The notes under the pieces: model-generated
What the model was told of the DNA's origin: nothing
What the model saw: only the letters and a program-made list of their open reading frames with translations
Databases searched by the model: none
Program-made: the position numbers and the translations under genes
Shown here: positions 24,567 through 36,536 of the stretch, in pieces
How positions within the stretch are numbered: the first letter of the stretch is position 1
How the letters are laid out: each line of letters begins with the position of its first letter
Assembly (NCBI GenBank): GCA_034401135.1
Contig: JAWZSP010000007.1
Span: forward strand, 2,232,001 to 2,296,000
From: Volutella citrinella
Taxonomy: Eukaryota > Ascomycota > Sordariomycetes > Hypocreales > Nectriaceae
DNA: 64,000 nt
Reading direction: 5' to 3'

Positions 24567-26199
24567 CCTTGAAGAGGGTGGTGATTGTCGTTGAGGCAGA
24601 CGGATGGTGACAGGTCGAGATGATTGTGTCGCGGCAGGAAGACGTCTTTAATTCACACTACGAGTAGTACACTTGGTACATCCCGAGGACATGCAACGTT
24701 GGTTAGATGGGCCTTGTGTAGCAGCTCAATGGATTTACTAGGCATGTAAGGGAGACGAAAGGCTTGGGCGCTGCATGAATTACTCGATGGCGACGGCAGT
24801 GGTCTCGGTCTATGGGACGACGCCTGGTGGTGTAGTTTTGTTTTGGAAACTCAATCCACTTGCGCCTTCCGCATCTCTCGCCGAGTGTAAATAAACGAAT
24901 GCAGGCGATTATATGGTGTGTCCTACCGGCACACGGCAGCGAGCAATTGACTGCCCGGTTACAGAGACATGCTCTTCTGGCAGCTCGTGGAAAGCTATCT
25001 GACTGGAGGGTTGGCGCCCGCCAAGAGCGTCATCGGAGCCTGCGTGGGCTCGCGTTACCGTGTCTGCCAAGAGCAAGCCAGGGGAGCTTGCATATGAACA
25101 ATAAAATATCCTACTTGTGCGGGGAGGGAGCGGGTGATACAGAGGCCGTTTGGTGTTTTCCGTTCCAACAGTGCAGCATGGCCAACTACTATGCCCGTGC
25201 GATAACGAGCAATTGCTCGTAGGGGGTAGTCACGCGACTGATGATTATTGAATTTCGACAAGAGTTGCATGCATAGCTGGCCTGGCGGTGCGCTGGTGCA
25301 GAAATTTGGTTGGCTGTTTTGCAGCACCCAAGCAGGCCAGCCTCTGGCCCTACGCTCTCGTTGGGCTTGACATCAACATCAACAGAGAGTGGCATGGTGT
25401 CTGGAGTATAAAATAAAAACACCCGAGGCCGCTCTTGGCGGATGCACGCAAAATGAGCAAGCTCGCTCGAGTCCTCCTCCAGCAACCCCAGTTGACAGCG
25501 AGACATCGTGGCGCCTCACAAGTCTCACTCAAGGAAGACCACGCGTGGACTTTATGCGCCTCGAGCACCTTCTTCTTGGGCCATGTCCTATTTCATCACC
25601 GCGTCCCCGACCGCCCCGGGCAGGATTGGCCACAAGGACCTGGCGTGCGTCGAGCTAATGCCATGCGAGCGTGTCGAGGCGGCGGCATGGGGAAGGACGG
25701 CCGGCAGACACTCACCAACCGTTGCCGCTCTGCCTCGTGTTAATCCCACCTGATCCATCCAAGAATCGACTTGTAACATCAAGCAAGCCTGGCATTGGCC
25801 CTAGTCCGCTTGTGCTATGGTGGTGAGAGAGAGACAGACAGACAGAGAGGCATCATCTGGACCACGCATTATACGCCACCGTGTGCGAGCTGCGGGAAAT
25901 GTTTCACAATTCGCACGGCCCGCCTCATCTCGCTTGGACTCGGTGCGACGGGTTGGATCCAGCCCGGACCCGCGACGGAAATTTTCACACGTCCAGGCCA
26001 GCCGCCAGCGTCGACAAAGACACAAGGAAGCCACCGCATGACCGGCGCTGGATTCCCATTGCACCGCGCGTGACAGATCCGGTGCGAGACTCGGATTGAG
26101 GTTGGTTGGCTGCGCGCCCGCCCACGTCAACCCGCCCGCCAGATCCATCGCGAGAGAGAGCAAGCGTCGTCGTCCAAGGTCACCTCGTCAGCCAGCACA
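24567..26199. other. Intergenic region upstream of the aminopeptidase gene
   Basis: Contains the promoter side of the small secreted protein gene (left) and the upstream region of ape2 (right). Frames present are short and compositionally skewed. A short GACA run (agagagacagacagacagagag) lies near 25827-25848. No gene or RNA was recognised. Confidence 0.55.
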
Positions 26200-26543
26200 A
26201 TGTCCGTCCCGTCGTCGAGATGCCTATTGCGGCAGCTGGCCCAGTGCCAGTGGATCGGTGACAGCCTCGCCGGGGCTAGCGGCCGAGCATGTGGTAACAG
26301 CAGACTCGGCAGCTTCGGTGGTGCCAGTATCGGTGCCAGCGTCAGTGTCGGTGCCGCCTTCCGTGGCACCCACAGCCTGCTCCTCCGCCGAGGCCTGGCA
26401 ACGGCAGCTGCGACGACGCCCAACCGCCCGTCCGCCATTCGTCCAGCCTCATCCTCGCCATCACCAACCCCTACCTTTCCCTCGACTTCAACCGCAGCTG
26501 CCCGTCGCAATGCGAACCGGACAGCCCCCGTCGCCGCCCGGAG
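26200..26543 (+). other. Candidate alternative first coding exon of ape2 (mitochondrial presequence)
   Basis: An ATG at 26200 opens a frame whose start, MSVPSSRCLLRQLAQC, and later RRGLATAAATT look like a mitochondrial targeting sequence: Arg-rich, no acidic run, and an R-x-x-A-type cleavage region. The frame reaches a good donor, GAG-GTACGT, at 26544. Joining to an acceptor at 26931 (CTAAC..GCATAG) gives an in-phase product that runs through 23 residues into the aminopeptidase start at 27002 and adds 138 residues in total. An acceptor at 26907 also keeps phase. Yeast APE2 is likewise known in a longer mitochondrial form. The exon and its use are inference. Confidence 0.5.
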
Positions 26544-27001
26544 GTACGTTTTAGCGGCCCGCACCAGGAACTTTTTGTCACTGCCCCTCCTTTGCCCCTC
26601 ACTACGGCCCCTCCTCCGGCCCCTCCTCTGGGTGCTGAGCCTCTGCCCGCACCGCCAGCTCGCCCTCCAGAGGACCTAAGTAGCTGGTGGGCCGTCCCGT
26701 CGTCACGTCACTTCTCAAGTTCATCTTCACACCCTTATCAATCCGCCATACCCTACTACTTTATTGCTTCTTCTCCCATCAATCTGCTTCCCTTTGCTGG
26801 ACAAAGCCCCCCCCCTGGCAGCGAATCGACTTGAACCCCCCACGCTTTCCTGTCCGCCCCCCTGCTCCCATCTCTCTGAGACATCCTCCCCTCGCCGGCT
26901 TCCTCAGCGCGCTAACTTTCGAGCTGCATAGCTCACTGCTTCCCCAGGTCCCCGCTCGATCTTGCTCTTCCCAAGCTCGCCTCGCTCGTCAAGCTCTCAA
27001 G

Positions 27002-29783
27002 ATGGATGATCGCGACGTTCTCCCCGACAATGTCAAGCCCAAGCACTACACTCTGTCCCTGAGGGACCTTGAGTTCAAGAACTGGACCTACAAGGGTACT
27101 GTCACGTAAGTTGCACTCGTCGCCCGTCGCCACTACTCACCACTAGCACTCGAATTCTCTCTGTGCCGCTGACCGCTGACCCCTCACCAGCATCGATGTC
27201 GAGATCATCAAGCCCACCACCGAGGTCATTGTCAACACCCTCGACCTGAAGCTACACCACGCCAAGGTTGCCGCCGACTCCAAGACGCTGGAGTCGACTT
27301 CCTTTAGCTACGATGACAAGGCTCAGCGTGCCACCATTACCTTCCCCGAGGAGCTCCCCGTCGCCAGCAAGGCGGCCGTCACCATCGAGTTCGAAGGTAT
27401 CATGAACAACGAGATGGCCGGCTTCTACCGCAGCAAGTACAAGCCCGTTGCCCCCCCGTCGGCCTCTGTCCCCCATGACGAGGAGTGGCATTACATGCTC
27501 AGCACCCAATTCGAGTCATGTGACGCCCGCCGCGCCTTCCCTTGCTTCGACGAGCCCAACCTCAAGGCAACCTTTGACTTCGAGATTGAGATCCCTGTTG
27601 ACCAGGTTGCTCTGAGCAACATGCCCGTCAAGGCCACCCGCCCCACCAAGGATGGCTGGAATGCCGTCTCCTTCGAAACCACCCCCGTCATGAGCACCTA
27701 CCTTCTTGCCTGGGCCGTCGGTGACTTTGAGTACATTGAGGCTTTCACCGACCGCAAGTACAATGGCAAGCAGATCCCTGTCCGCGTCTACACCACCCGC
27801 GGCCTCAAGGAGCAGGGCAACTGGGCCTTGGAGCATGCCCCCAAGATTATCGACTTCTTCTCCGAGATTTTCGACATTGACTACCCCCTGCCCAAGTCCG
27901 ATCTCATTGCCGTTCACGAGTTTACTCACGGTGCCATGGAGAACTGGGGACTTGTCACCTACCGCACTACACAGGTTCTCTTCGACGAGAAGACCTCTGA
28001 TGCCCGATTCAAGAATTCTGTGGCCTATGTAGTCGCCCACGAGCTCGCTCACCAGTGGTTTGGTAACCTGGTCACCATGGACTGGTGGGATGAGCTCTGG
28101 CTCAACGAGGGTTTCGCTACCTGGGTCGGATGGCACGCCGTGGACCACCTCCACCCCGACTGGCAGGTTTGGGCCCAGTTCGTGAACGAGGGTATGGAGG
28201 CTGCGTTCCGCCTGGACGGTATCCGTGCTTCCCACCCTATCCACGTTCCTGTCCGTGACGCTCTGGATATCAACCAGATCTTCGACTCCATCAGTTACCT
28301 CAAGGGCTGCTCTGCCATCCGCATGTTGGCCAACGACCTTGGCGTCGAGACTTTCCTCAAGGGTGTTTCCAACTATCTCAAGGCCCACGCCTACGGCAAT
28401 GCCAAGACCACTGCCCTGTGGCAGGCCCTGAGTGAGGCCTCGGGTAAGGATGTGAACCAGCTGATGCACCCTTGGATCTCCAAGATCGGCCACCCCGTTG
28501 TCACTGTGTCCGAGGAACCCGGTCAGATTTCCGTCAAGCAGTCTCGCTTCCTCTCGACGGGCGATGTCAAGCCCGAGGACGACACCACCACCTGGTGGGT
28601 GCCTCTCGGCCTGGAGGGCAAGAAGGGCGAAGCCGGCATTGCCGCTCTGTCTCTCAACAGCAAGGAAGAGACCATCCAAGGCATCGATGATGATTTCTAC
28701 AAGCTGAACAGCGGCGCCACTGGCTTTTACCGCGTCAACTACCCCGCCTCACGCCTGGCCAAGCTGAGCACCCAGCTTGACAAGCTCAGCACCGAGGACA
28801 AGATTGCCATTATCGGCTCCACTGCTGATCTTGCCTTTGCTGGCAATGGAACCACCCCTGCTCTGCTGACCTTCCTGCAAGGCTTCGGACAGGAGAGCCA
28901 CACGTTGGTCTGGCGCCAGGTTCTCGACTCCATTGCGGGCGTCAAGTCCGTTTTTGGCGAGGACGAGGCCATTAAGAAGGGCCTGGACAACTTCACCCTG
29001 AAGCTTATCGACCAGAAGGTCAAGCAAGTTGGCTGGGAGTTCCCCGAGGGCGAGAATTACCTGGATGGCATCCTCCGCAAGGAGCTTATTGGCGTTGCTG
29101 TCGCAAGCAGCCACCCTGAGTAAGTGCATTGTTTGCCTTGACAGAAAACCTTCACCGCTAACCCGTAATCTAGGGTCACTGAAGAGGCAATGAAGCGTTT
29201 CAATGCCTGGGTCGAGAACCCCGAGGCCAACCCTATTTACCCCTCTCTTCGTGCCGCCGTCTGGCGCGCTGCTGCCAACAAGGAGCCCGCTCGTGCCGTT
29301 GAGATTCTCAAGAAGGAGTGGTTTGAAACCAAGTCGATCGATGGCAAGCTGTTCTGCCTCAGCGTTCTAGGCACCGTCAAGGATGCCGACCTTCTCCGCG
29401 AGGCCATCATCCCCTTCAACTTCAACCAGTCGCCTCCCAACAACTCTGTTCCCAGCGCCGACATGCACGTCCTCGGTGGTTCGGTGTCCGCCAACGTCAT
29501 TGGCCGACCGCTCCAGTGGGAGTTCATGAAGACCAACTGGGATGCCTGCATTGCTAAGCTTGGCAACCCCGTTGTCGTGGACCGATTCATCAACCTTAGC
29601 CTGAGCCGCTTCACCGACGTGGCTGTGGTCGATGACATTGAGGCCTTCATGGCCGACAAGGATACCAAGAGCTTTGACCGCACACTTGGCACTGTCAAGG
29701 ATAAGATCCGCGGCCGGGCTGCGTACCGTGAGCGCGACTCGGCTGCTCTCAAGGAGTGGCTCAACGCCAACGGCTATCTGTGA
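27002..29783 (+). CDS. ape2: M1-family zinc aminopeptidase (Ape2/Aap1 type)
   Basis: Removes N-terminal amino acids from peptides; the yeast relatives Ape2 and Aap1 act in cytosol and mitochondria. The model is join(27002..27105, 27191..29119, 29174..29783), 880 residues, with introns GTAAGT..ACCAG and GTAAGT..TCTAG. The substrate-binding GAMEN motif is at 282-286. The zinc site HELAH is at 318-322, with the third ligand Glu341 in NEGFATW, exactly the HExxH-18-E spacing of the family. The N-terminal beta domain and the C-terminal helical ERAP1-like domain (from about residue 535) are both present, so the enzyme appears complete and active. The start MDDRDVLPDNVKP matches the short, cytosolic family N-terminus. 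The frame is open upstream of 27002, which allows a longer product from the candidate exon at 26200. The gene is convergent with the esterase gene, 350 bp away. Confidence 0.96.
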
Positions 29784-30133
29784 CTATCACAGCCGTGTAA
29801 ATTATAGTAGTGGCACTGTTGGAGTAGGGGAATTAGCCAGGGTGTTGTTGTACCGTTGCAAGTGCCACATGACGAAATACCATAGGAGCAGCCAATCGAA
29901 TGCCCTTGTCTTTGTACTACTACTCTGTTGACTGCCAGTAGACCATTGGCCACGCCCTGGACAGCCCAAGAATTAGGAGACAATCGGCTATGTACACCAT
30001 CATATAACCAATCCAACAAGCAAATAATTCCAAGTCATCATCAACTCATTAGTCGCCAAGACACCATCCCATTTGTTCAAGATTGTCGCATTCATATATA
30101 CAGGTGCAAACACTTGAGAGCTCCAGCTCTGCC
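29784..30133. other. Short convergent 3' intergenic region
   Basis: Shared 3' flank of ape2 (plus) and the esterase gene (minus). AT-richer than its surroundings, as expected for 3' untranslated regions. No gene seen. Confidence 0.6.
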
Positions 30134-31852
30134 TCACACCCTGAGCTTGTTTACGTTGGAGCTAATCCAGCTGTACGAGTCATCTCTGAAATCATCATTC
30201 AAGTAGTCATTGGAATTGGCCGACTTGAACCACATGAGCTGCTTGCTCGTCTTCCACTCGGGCCACTTGGAATATCTGGTAATGCCAACGTTGGGGTCCT
30301 GGTTGTACAAAAAGTTGTAATAGTAAGTGCGAATACTCCGCATGGCATTGTTGGGCCACAGACCGTAGAACACCTGCAGGATGTCGGAGCCGTGCAGGGT
30401 TCCGAGCACAGGGGTCCCGTAGTTGTAACTCGCCAGGTAAGACCAGGCCTTGACATTGGGGTTGGACTTGAGTGCGCTGGTCAGGAAGACTCTACGCGTC
30501 AGCGTGAAGACAAGGTCGCCAAAGACGGCAGCTCGGCGCTTGAAGCCGGGGAAGATTTCGTTGAACAGGCCGGTACGGTGGGGGCTGCCCTCCGTAATAC
30601 CAGGGTAGTAGGTGTCGATGTAGGTCCTGAGCTCGCTTGTGGACGCATCCTGGAAGTAATAATCATGAAGGTAGCGAGCAAAATTGTCGGCAGTGGTGAG
30701 ATTGGGCTGGAAAAGCGAGAACAGGGTACCCTCGTCCTCCTGGTTTCCAATGATCATGGGTACGGCGTGGTAGCGATTGTTTGCAACAAGCACCTCCGGA
30801 CTGTCGGGGAGAACCTTTCCATCGGGACGCGGCAGGTAAGAGAGGGCTAGCGACTGGTACTCAAGCAGGCCAGGCACAGAATTGGCAGCCTCGAGCATAT
30901 CGTCGTACTTGAGGTTACGGAGGCACTGGAGCGTGTCCTTGGCATTCCTGCACCCGGCGTTGTTCACAACGGTGTCGTAAACCTTCTGTGCCTTGGTAGA
31001 GTCGACCGGCTGAGCAGGAACGATACTGCCAGAGTTCATGATGGCACCACGGAACAAGTCCTTACCCTTGTACGTGGCATCTCCGCCATACAGGAGCATC
31101 TGGTCACAGACAGAAATGGCGCCAGCCGACTCGCCCCAGATAGTAACCTTGTCAGGGTCGCCGCCAAAGGAAGCAATGTTATCGGCAACCCACTCAAGGC
31201 CCATGCGTTGGTCGAGCAGACCAGCATTGGCGCTGCCGTCGGCCTTGATCTCCTTGCCGGGCATGAAGCCGAAGCCAGCCACACGGTAGTTGACAGCCAC
31301 AAAGATGAATGGCTGTTTGTTGTCAATGGCGGTTCCCAGAAGGCTTGTGCCATCGTACATGACGGGGCTCCCGAGCTCAAAGCCACCACCGAATATCCAG
31401 AAGAGAACTGGGAGTTTGTCACCGGCCTTGACGCCAGCAGGCCTCTGGACAGTTACTGTCAAACAGTCCTCCTGACCAGTAACGACCTGGAGGAAGGGAA
31501 GGCTGAGGAAGTCGGAGAGAAACTCGGTTATAATGTTCTGCGACCCGGTGGTGAGGAACATCTGGGGGCATGATGGGCCAAGCAAGCCAGATGCATCAAA
31601 GGTTCCAAGGGGTTTGGACAGTCTCTGGGGAGGCTTGAACCTCAAGTTGCCAGTAGGAGGGTCCGCAAAGGGGATACCCTTGAACGACTCAATGCCCAGG
31701 AGAGAGGAGCCGATCACGGTTCCTGAGGGAACTGCAACCGTGACCTTGGCAGCACGTTCCTCTATGGTGTTGTCAGGAACGGGGGCTGGATGTGGAGCAG
31801 CTAGGGCAGGGACCGTCAGGCCCAAGCTCATGAGCAAACTGCAAAGCTTCAT
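30134..31852 (-). CDS. Secreted type-B carboxylesterase/lipase (Candida rugosa lipase-like)
   Basis: Single-exon alpha/beta hydrolase of 572 residues, predicted to cleave carboxylic esters or lipids outside the cell. The frame is open further upstream, but the ATG at 31852 gives MKLCSLLMSLGLTVPALAAP, a clean signal peptide, so that start was chosen. The nucleophile elbow is GESAG with Ser242, the acid is Glu374 in NQEDEGT, and His487 lies in LHGSD; spacing agrees with Candida rugosa-type lipases and cholinesterases. The oxyanion-hole loop reads FGGGFELGS. The family EDCLTVTVQRP signature is present near the first third. It ends KLRV without an anchor signal, so the protein is probably released. 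Substrate cannot be told from sequence: lipid, sterol ester and xenobiotic esters are all possible. Confidence 0.93.
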   Translation of the reverse strand: MKLCSLLMSLGLTVPALAAPHPAPVPDNTIEERAAKVTVAVPSGTVIGSSLLGIESFKGIPFADPPTGNLRFKPPQRLSKPLGTFDASGLLGPSCPQMFLTTGSQNIITEFLSDFLSLPFLQVVTGQEDCLTVTVQRPAGVKAGDKLPVLFWIFGGGFELGSPVMYDGTSLLGTAIDNKQPFIFVAVNYRVAGFGFMPGKEIKADGSANAGLLDQRMGLEWVADNIASFGGDPDKVTIWGESAGAISVCDQMLLYGGDATYKGKDLFRGAIMNSGSIVPAQPVDSTKAQKVYDTVVNNAGCRNAKDTLQCLRNLKYDDMLEAANSVPGLLEYQSLALSYLPRPDGKVLPDSPEVLVANNRYHAVPMIIGNQEDEGTLFSLFQPNLTTADNFARYLHDYYFQDASTSELRTYIDTYYPGITEGSPHRTGLFNEIFPGFKRRAAVFGDLVFTLTRRVFLTSALKSNPNVKAWSYLASYNYGTPVLGTLHGSDILQVFYGLWPNNAMRSIRTYYYNFLYNQDPNVGITRYSKWPEWKTSKQLMWFKSANSNDYLNDDFRDDSYSWISSNVNKLRV

Positions 31853-34800
31853 GGTGTAGCGGGGTATGGAGTAGAAGAAGTATAGGCCGCCGAGATCAAC
31901 AGAAGGGCACCAATAAGGGGCGGGATCAACAAAGAAGTGCCAGGAACCTGGGAAGACCAAGTCAAAACACTTGAGAGTTGCTGTCGCAATTCCATCATCT
32001 CTTGGACGTGCGCAAGCAGAGGTATAAATCCTATCGCGGGAATCATAGAGAGGCCGGGTTCAAGGGAGATAGACCCATCCGAATCCTTCCACCGGAAAGC
32101 TTGACCCACCGTCTTTCGTGATGTGATTATCAAGCTTGTCGACTCATTCGAAGGCATATGGAGCCATACTTGCCGCTCTGTATCGCCATGGTTTCCCCGC
32201 GCTTCATCTCGACCGCCAACTATCCAGGGAGATCCTGCAGTTCGTTCTCACGAAATAGGAACCAATGTCCGGATGGCGCGGGCTAGAGGACGCCTGGCTC
32301 GGACAAATAAACCGGAAGGGAGCCATCACGCCGAGTCCACTAGGTTCGGCATAACGAATAGCCACGGGACTACCCCAAGTCTCGGCGAAGAGGTGAAGCA
32401 CATGTAAGTAAAATATATAGAATTGTGTGCAGAGCAGAGAGTCTGTGGAGCTTCAGCAAGGCTAGGGCCGAGGCTTAGGCTTGAGGCGGCGCCTAGAGGT
32501 GGTGTGATGCATGGCGATGGATTCGAGGCGCATGATGCAGTCGTGGAGAAGGGAGCATGGCAATAGAAGGACGAGAACCAGTGGCAGAGTCAAGATGGAG
32601 GCCAGCGACGATCTTTCGGCGCTAGGTTGGCAAGGGTGCGGCTTGTGATGGTTTGGCCCGTGGGCTGGTGTGGGCGGTGCGTCCTGCGGTTGGTGGGATC
32701 GGCATTGAGAAATCGCCAACTAACTGGTTCAAGAACGAGTTGCTGTGTAAGGCATCAAAATGTTCAGTCCGGGATGCTTGATCAAGGTGGCCCAAGTAAC
32801 TCAGCAAGCAAGCCTGCCATGCGCTGCACTTGCCATCCATGTCAAGTTGCTGACACTGACAACCTTGTTCCCTCGCGACTGCCCTGTTGGGCGGGTGGCC
32901 GGGGGCGGATGACCCCACTGGGGGCTTGGTGTCCAATGAACCCCCACCCACCCCACTTTCACCTGTGAACGCGCAAGAGCGACGGAGTAATAAATGAAGA
33001 ATCTGGGGTAAGGACGCCTCCAAACGCCCGGCTGTAACGTTCTTTGCGGGAAGGTGCGCCGAAATCCTGGGGACATCTCCCAGGTCACTGGGCCGTCTGG
33101 TCGCACGTCACAATCTTCTTTCACAGATCGCTACCAGCCGCCACTGCCGCTTTCCGCTCCCTGCCTCGTCGGTGATTTCGGCACGGTAGGTAGGCAAGGC
33201 CTCCTTGTGCTGGTATTGAATCCCACGGATCCGCTTTTCTGCCCTGTAGCCCTGGGAGCCCTGAGCCCTGATGCCAGCGACTCGTCCCAACATTCTGGTG
33301 CGGCTTGCTTGGAGGGGAATGGATGCCCTGGAATATTGCTTACCGCCTCTGTTCCCTTCCTAGGTACCTATGCAAGCCTGGCCACCCCTTTGGCCCTGCA
33401 ACCCCAACACTGCGAAGCTGTGATGGTCCACCGGCCAATACCCAACAAACGATACGTCGAACGGATACCGCAGTCCGTCAATTGACGCATATCACGCCAT
33501 GTCTGTGTCCAGATCAGGCATTTCTTTCCTCCTCGTCATGAAAAGGAGCTGGGCAGGTAAGCCCAACCTGTGCTGAAAGTCGAAATGGCGCACAACTGGT
33601 GCAACCTCGTCCAACCTCCAGTCATGCTTGTCAGCCACCATTGTCCACGGCTGTGCCCTGCGACTACATTGGGCGATCGATCCAACCACATGCCTGCACA
33701 AAATCTGCATGTCTGTCCACGTGCATGGCCGAAAACGAGAAGCGCCCGCCCACCCTTCGCACCCATGGGCTTCATGCAATCCCATCACGAACCCCGCGCA
33801 GCTGCTCGCCCTCGTTGTCAGCCCACGCTAACTACCGGATGGTCCATCCCCGACTCCCCATTTCGGCACTATGCCACTATCCTCTCCCACCATCCGGGCT
33901 GCTCCCCAATCATCTCGTCCGGAGCCCGTCGGCCTAGCGGAAGCAATCACCAACCCGGCCAAGATCTATCCCATCTGACCCCGCGTTGAGTCGCTCGTCG
34001 GCCGCAGCATCGTGACTTCTCCAGCTGGACTGAGTCAACACACCAAGGCCAAAAGTACCCTTCTCAGCTCCTGTTATCTACTAGGAGCTTCCTTCAGTCA
34101 GTTGAGGCGTACAGGCCCCACCTGGCCAAGCAGCACTCAGCCGGCTTCTATCGTACGAATCGTACGAAGATCAACTGCCAACTAGCAGTTTCACGAGGGT
34201 GTCAAGCACCTCCTCCTGCATCCGAGGCTGGCTCGGCCCTGATCTCCAGGCACAATCATGTGCTCGACCGCGCTATTGAGTATGCTTTGCGTAATCATGC
34301 TTGAGGCTATCTTGCCGTTTGCTTTCCAGACGCTAGGTGAGTTTGATGGGTGTATTAGATCTTCATCGATATACATTTTGTATTTGATAACTCCTGTGAC
34401 CCGCTTTGGGGTCTATTCGCAACGTTGACAGCGGAATACCCGCCTTTCCTGGATCTCCTTTCCGTATACAAGAGGCGCCTTGACCATAAGACTTGCAGCA
34501 CCCTCCCGGTAGGCATCTCCCTGTAGCCAGGATCAGGCCTTTCCGTGGTCTGGCCGGCGCCACCCGAGAGGCCAAGGAAGCTTCGGACGCATGCCTACTT
34601 TGGTAATGTCAACGAAGCCTTCTCCACAGCCAAGCCAGCAGCGCGGGGGGGCGGGGGGCTCATCACAATCTCCCGAGCCAGGCGGGGTCATTGAGATAGA
34701 AGGAAAGAGAGAGAATGATATCCAATCACGGACCAAGGTGGCAAGTCTGCCATATTTGCAGGTGAATCTTATCCATCTCATACAGTCATGTCCTTATGTT

Positions 34801-35078
34801 ACGCTCAAAAACACTAGTAGTCCACCATGTCCATCATAAACGTTCCGTTTCTACCATGTTCCCCAGACAAGGGGAAAGGGGAAACAAGAGCGCCGCCATC
34901 GAGGCCTCATCCGTCTTGATGCACCAGACGCAGATCCGTCTTATCCCGTAAATTCACACCCTCAACCCGCAAAAATCCCGAAACTCCTTGCAATGCACCT
35001 CTGAATGGTCCATGCTCCAGCCCATCTTATGTCTTCTCAGAAATCGCTGAACAAGATCACCCTCCTCTAGCCACTTGG
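31853..35078. other. Intergenic region (about 3.2 kb) between the esterase and the 463-residue gene
   Basis: The left part is the esterase promoter and leader. The rest holds no recognised gene; frames of up to about 145 codons (33054-33485 plus) are Pro/Ser/Gly-rich and lack motifs. A G-rich run lies at about 34644-34658. Several C-rich tracts are present between 33100 and 34000. Confidence 0.55.
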
Positions 35079-36536
35079 CTATATCACTAGTTCAATAGGA
35101 GGTCCCTCGGACAACAAACACCGCTTCTTTGCACTGAGTGCTGGCTCATCCTCCGATTCTTCCTCGAAACTGCCGTTCAGAACTTCCGAGAGAACCTCCC
35201 GCTTTCGTTTGCTAGCCACCGGTTGCTCAGGGTCCTCCTCCCAGGTTTCGATCTCCTCTGGGTCGAAAGGGCCAACAACATCTTGCCCCAGTGCCTTGCC
35301 GAGGCGTTCGCGTAGACCAAGAATAGGCCAAATCGGAACTCGGGTATACTCGATCTTGATGCCCGATGCCTCGGCGCCACCAACCGGCGCCTTGAACGGG
35401 TCATGGAACTTCTCCAGGAACTCTTTAGTGATATACCCCGTATACACCATGAAGTCTGCCGAGTCGGTATCGTGCGTCAGTATCCTCAGCTTGATGTCAT
35501 GGAACTTGATAGACGGAATCCCCTTCCCTGCTGAGATCGGAGAGTCTCTTCGGCATGACGCGTCTGGTGCTGGATAGAAGTATTTCTGGGCCATTGCCAG
35601 AAAGATACCAATAAAATGGGCGTCGTGTTCCGAGTTTGCCGGGATGAGCGATCTCGCCCTCAGTTGCTGCAAATTATACACAGGCTCATTGTAACTCCTT
35701 CCCGGCCCGGGCGCGACGCGAAAGAGGCTTCTTCGAATCGACGCGAGCTGTGTTTTACCGATGTAACACACCATCGGGAGGTTGGCTGGCAGTTGTGGGG
35801 GCGTGCATGATTGTTGCGAGGGGTTGAGTGATTCTGCGGCCTTGGTTGAGATGGTCATGAAGGATGAATATGACGACCTGGGCTCCTCGGTCGGGAAGTT
35901 CCACATAATTTGGGTGCGGACTGCGTCTCGATAAACGCGGCCACCAAAGTAGAGGTGAAGATCGGGTAAATATTGCGGCTTGCTAAAGGGTTCCGGCCAG
36001 AGTGTCGCGAGGATGGTCTTGACCGCGTTGGAGCAGAGGATGGGATGCATCACGTCAGGGAGTAGGATCTGGGTAAGAGCATCGCTCAACGTGATGATGG
36101 TTTGCGAGGGCCGCAAGTGGCCCCTTGACGGCGGTGACCCGGGAAGTCTGACGGGCTGAGGCGTGTCGCATGGAGGCAGTTCGTGCCATTGTGCGCCAAG
36201 TAGTTGGCCGTGCAGGTCGGTCCAGCAGATTGGCCGCACAAACAGCGATGTACCGGAGTGCTGGTGAAAGAGGTCGAAGAGCGAGTCCTTGGCCGGTCGA
36301 TGGATGCGACGGACGCGACGTTTCCTGCGTGGTTCTTCGGGAAGTTGCGAGACGGTCGGGGTTGAATCCGTTGATGAACCGCTGGATGAGCGGGAAGTCG
36401 CCATGTCTACCAAACCGCGCAGCTGACCGACGAAGCTGCCGTTGCCAAAGAAGGATCTGTCGTTCAGATAGTTGTTAGGATTTGCGAAAACCAAAGACCA
36501 GGGGCACGGCGCGGCGACTTACTCAAATGCTAGCAT
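35079..36536 (-). CDS. Hypothetical protein with basic clusters, possibly nuclear
   Basis: The model is complement(35079..36456, 36523..36536), 463 residues. A 14-nt first exon (MLAF and two bases) is joined through a 66-bp intron (GTAAGT..CTAAC..GACAG) to the long second exon. The intron is well formed, and joining it removes a spurious upstream extension. I do not recognise a domain. Visible features are a Ser/Thr-rich N-terminus, a strong basic cluster RRKRRVRRIHRP near residue 50, a central part with regular hydrophobic spacing and many Pro, and a C-terminus with an acidic EEIETWEEDPE stretch, a second basic cluster (KRKRE) and an acidic EEESEDE run before a final KKR. The two basic clusters could serve as nuclear localisation signals. 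Its divergent partner is ARPC3, 758 bp away. Confidence 0.75.

Noticed and set aside
27516..28679. 387-codon minus-strand frame inside ape2
   Set aside because: Antisense shadow of the aminopeptidase exon, produced by strong C-ending codon bias.
31849..32157. Upstream 102-codon minus-strand frame as an N-terminal extension or separate gene before the esterase
   Set aside because: The esterase has a clean signal peptide at 31852; the upstream frame has no motif and probably lies in the promoter and leader.
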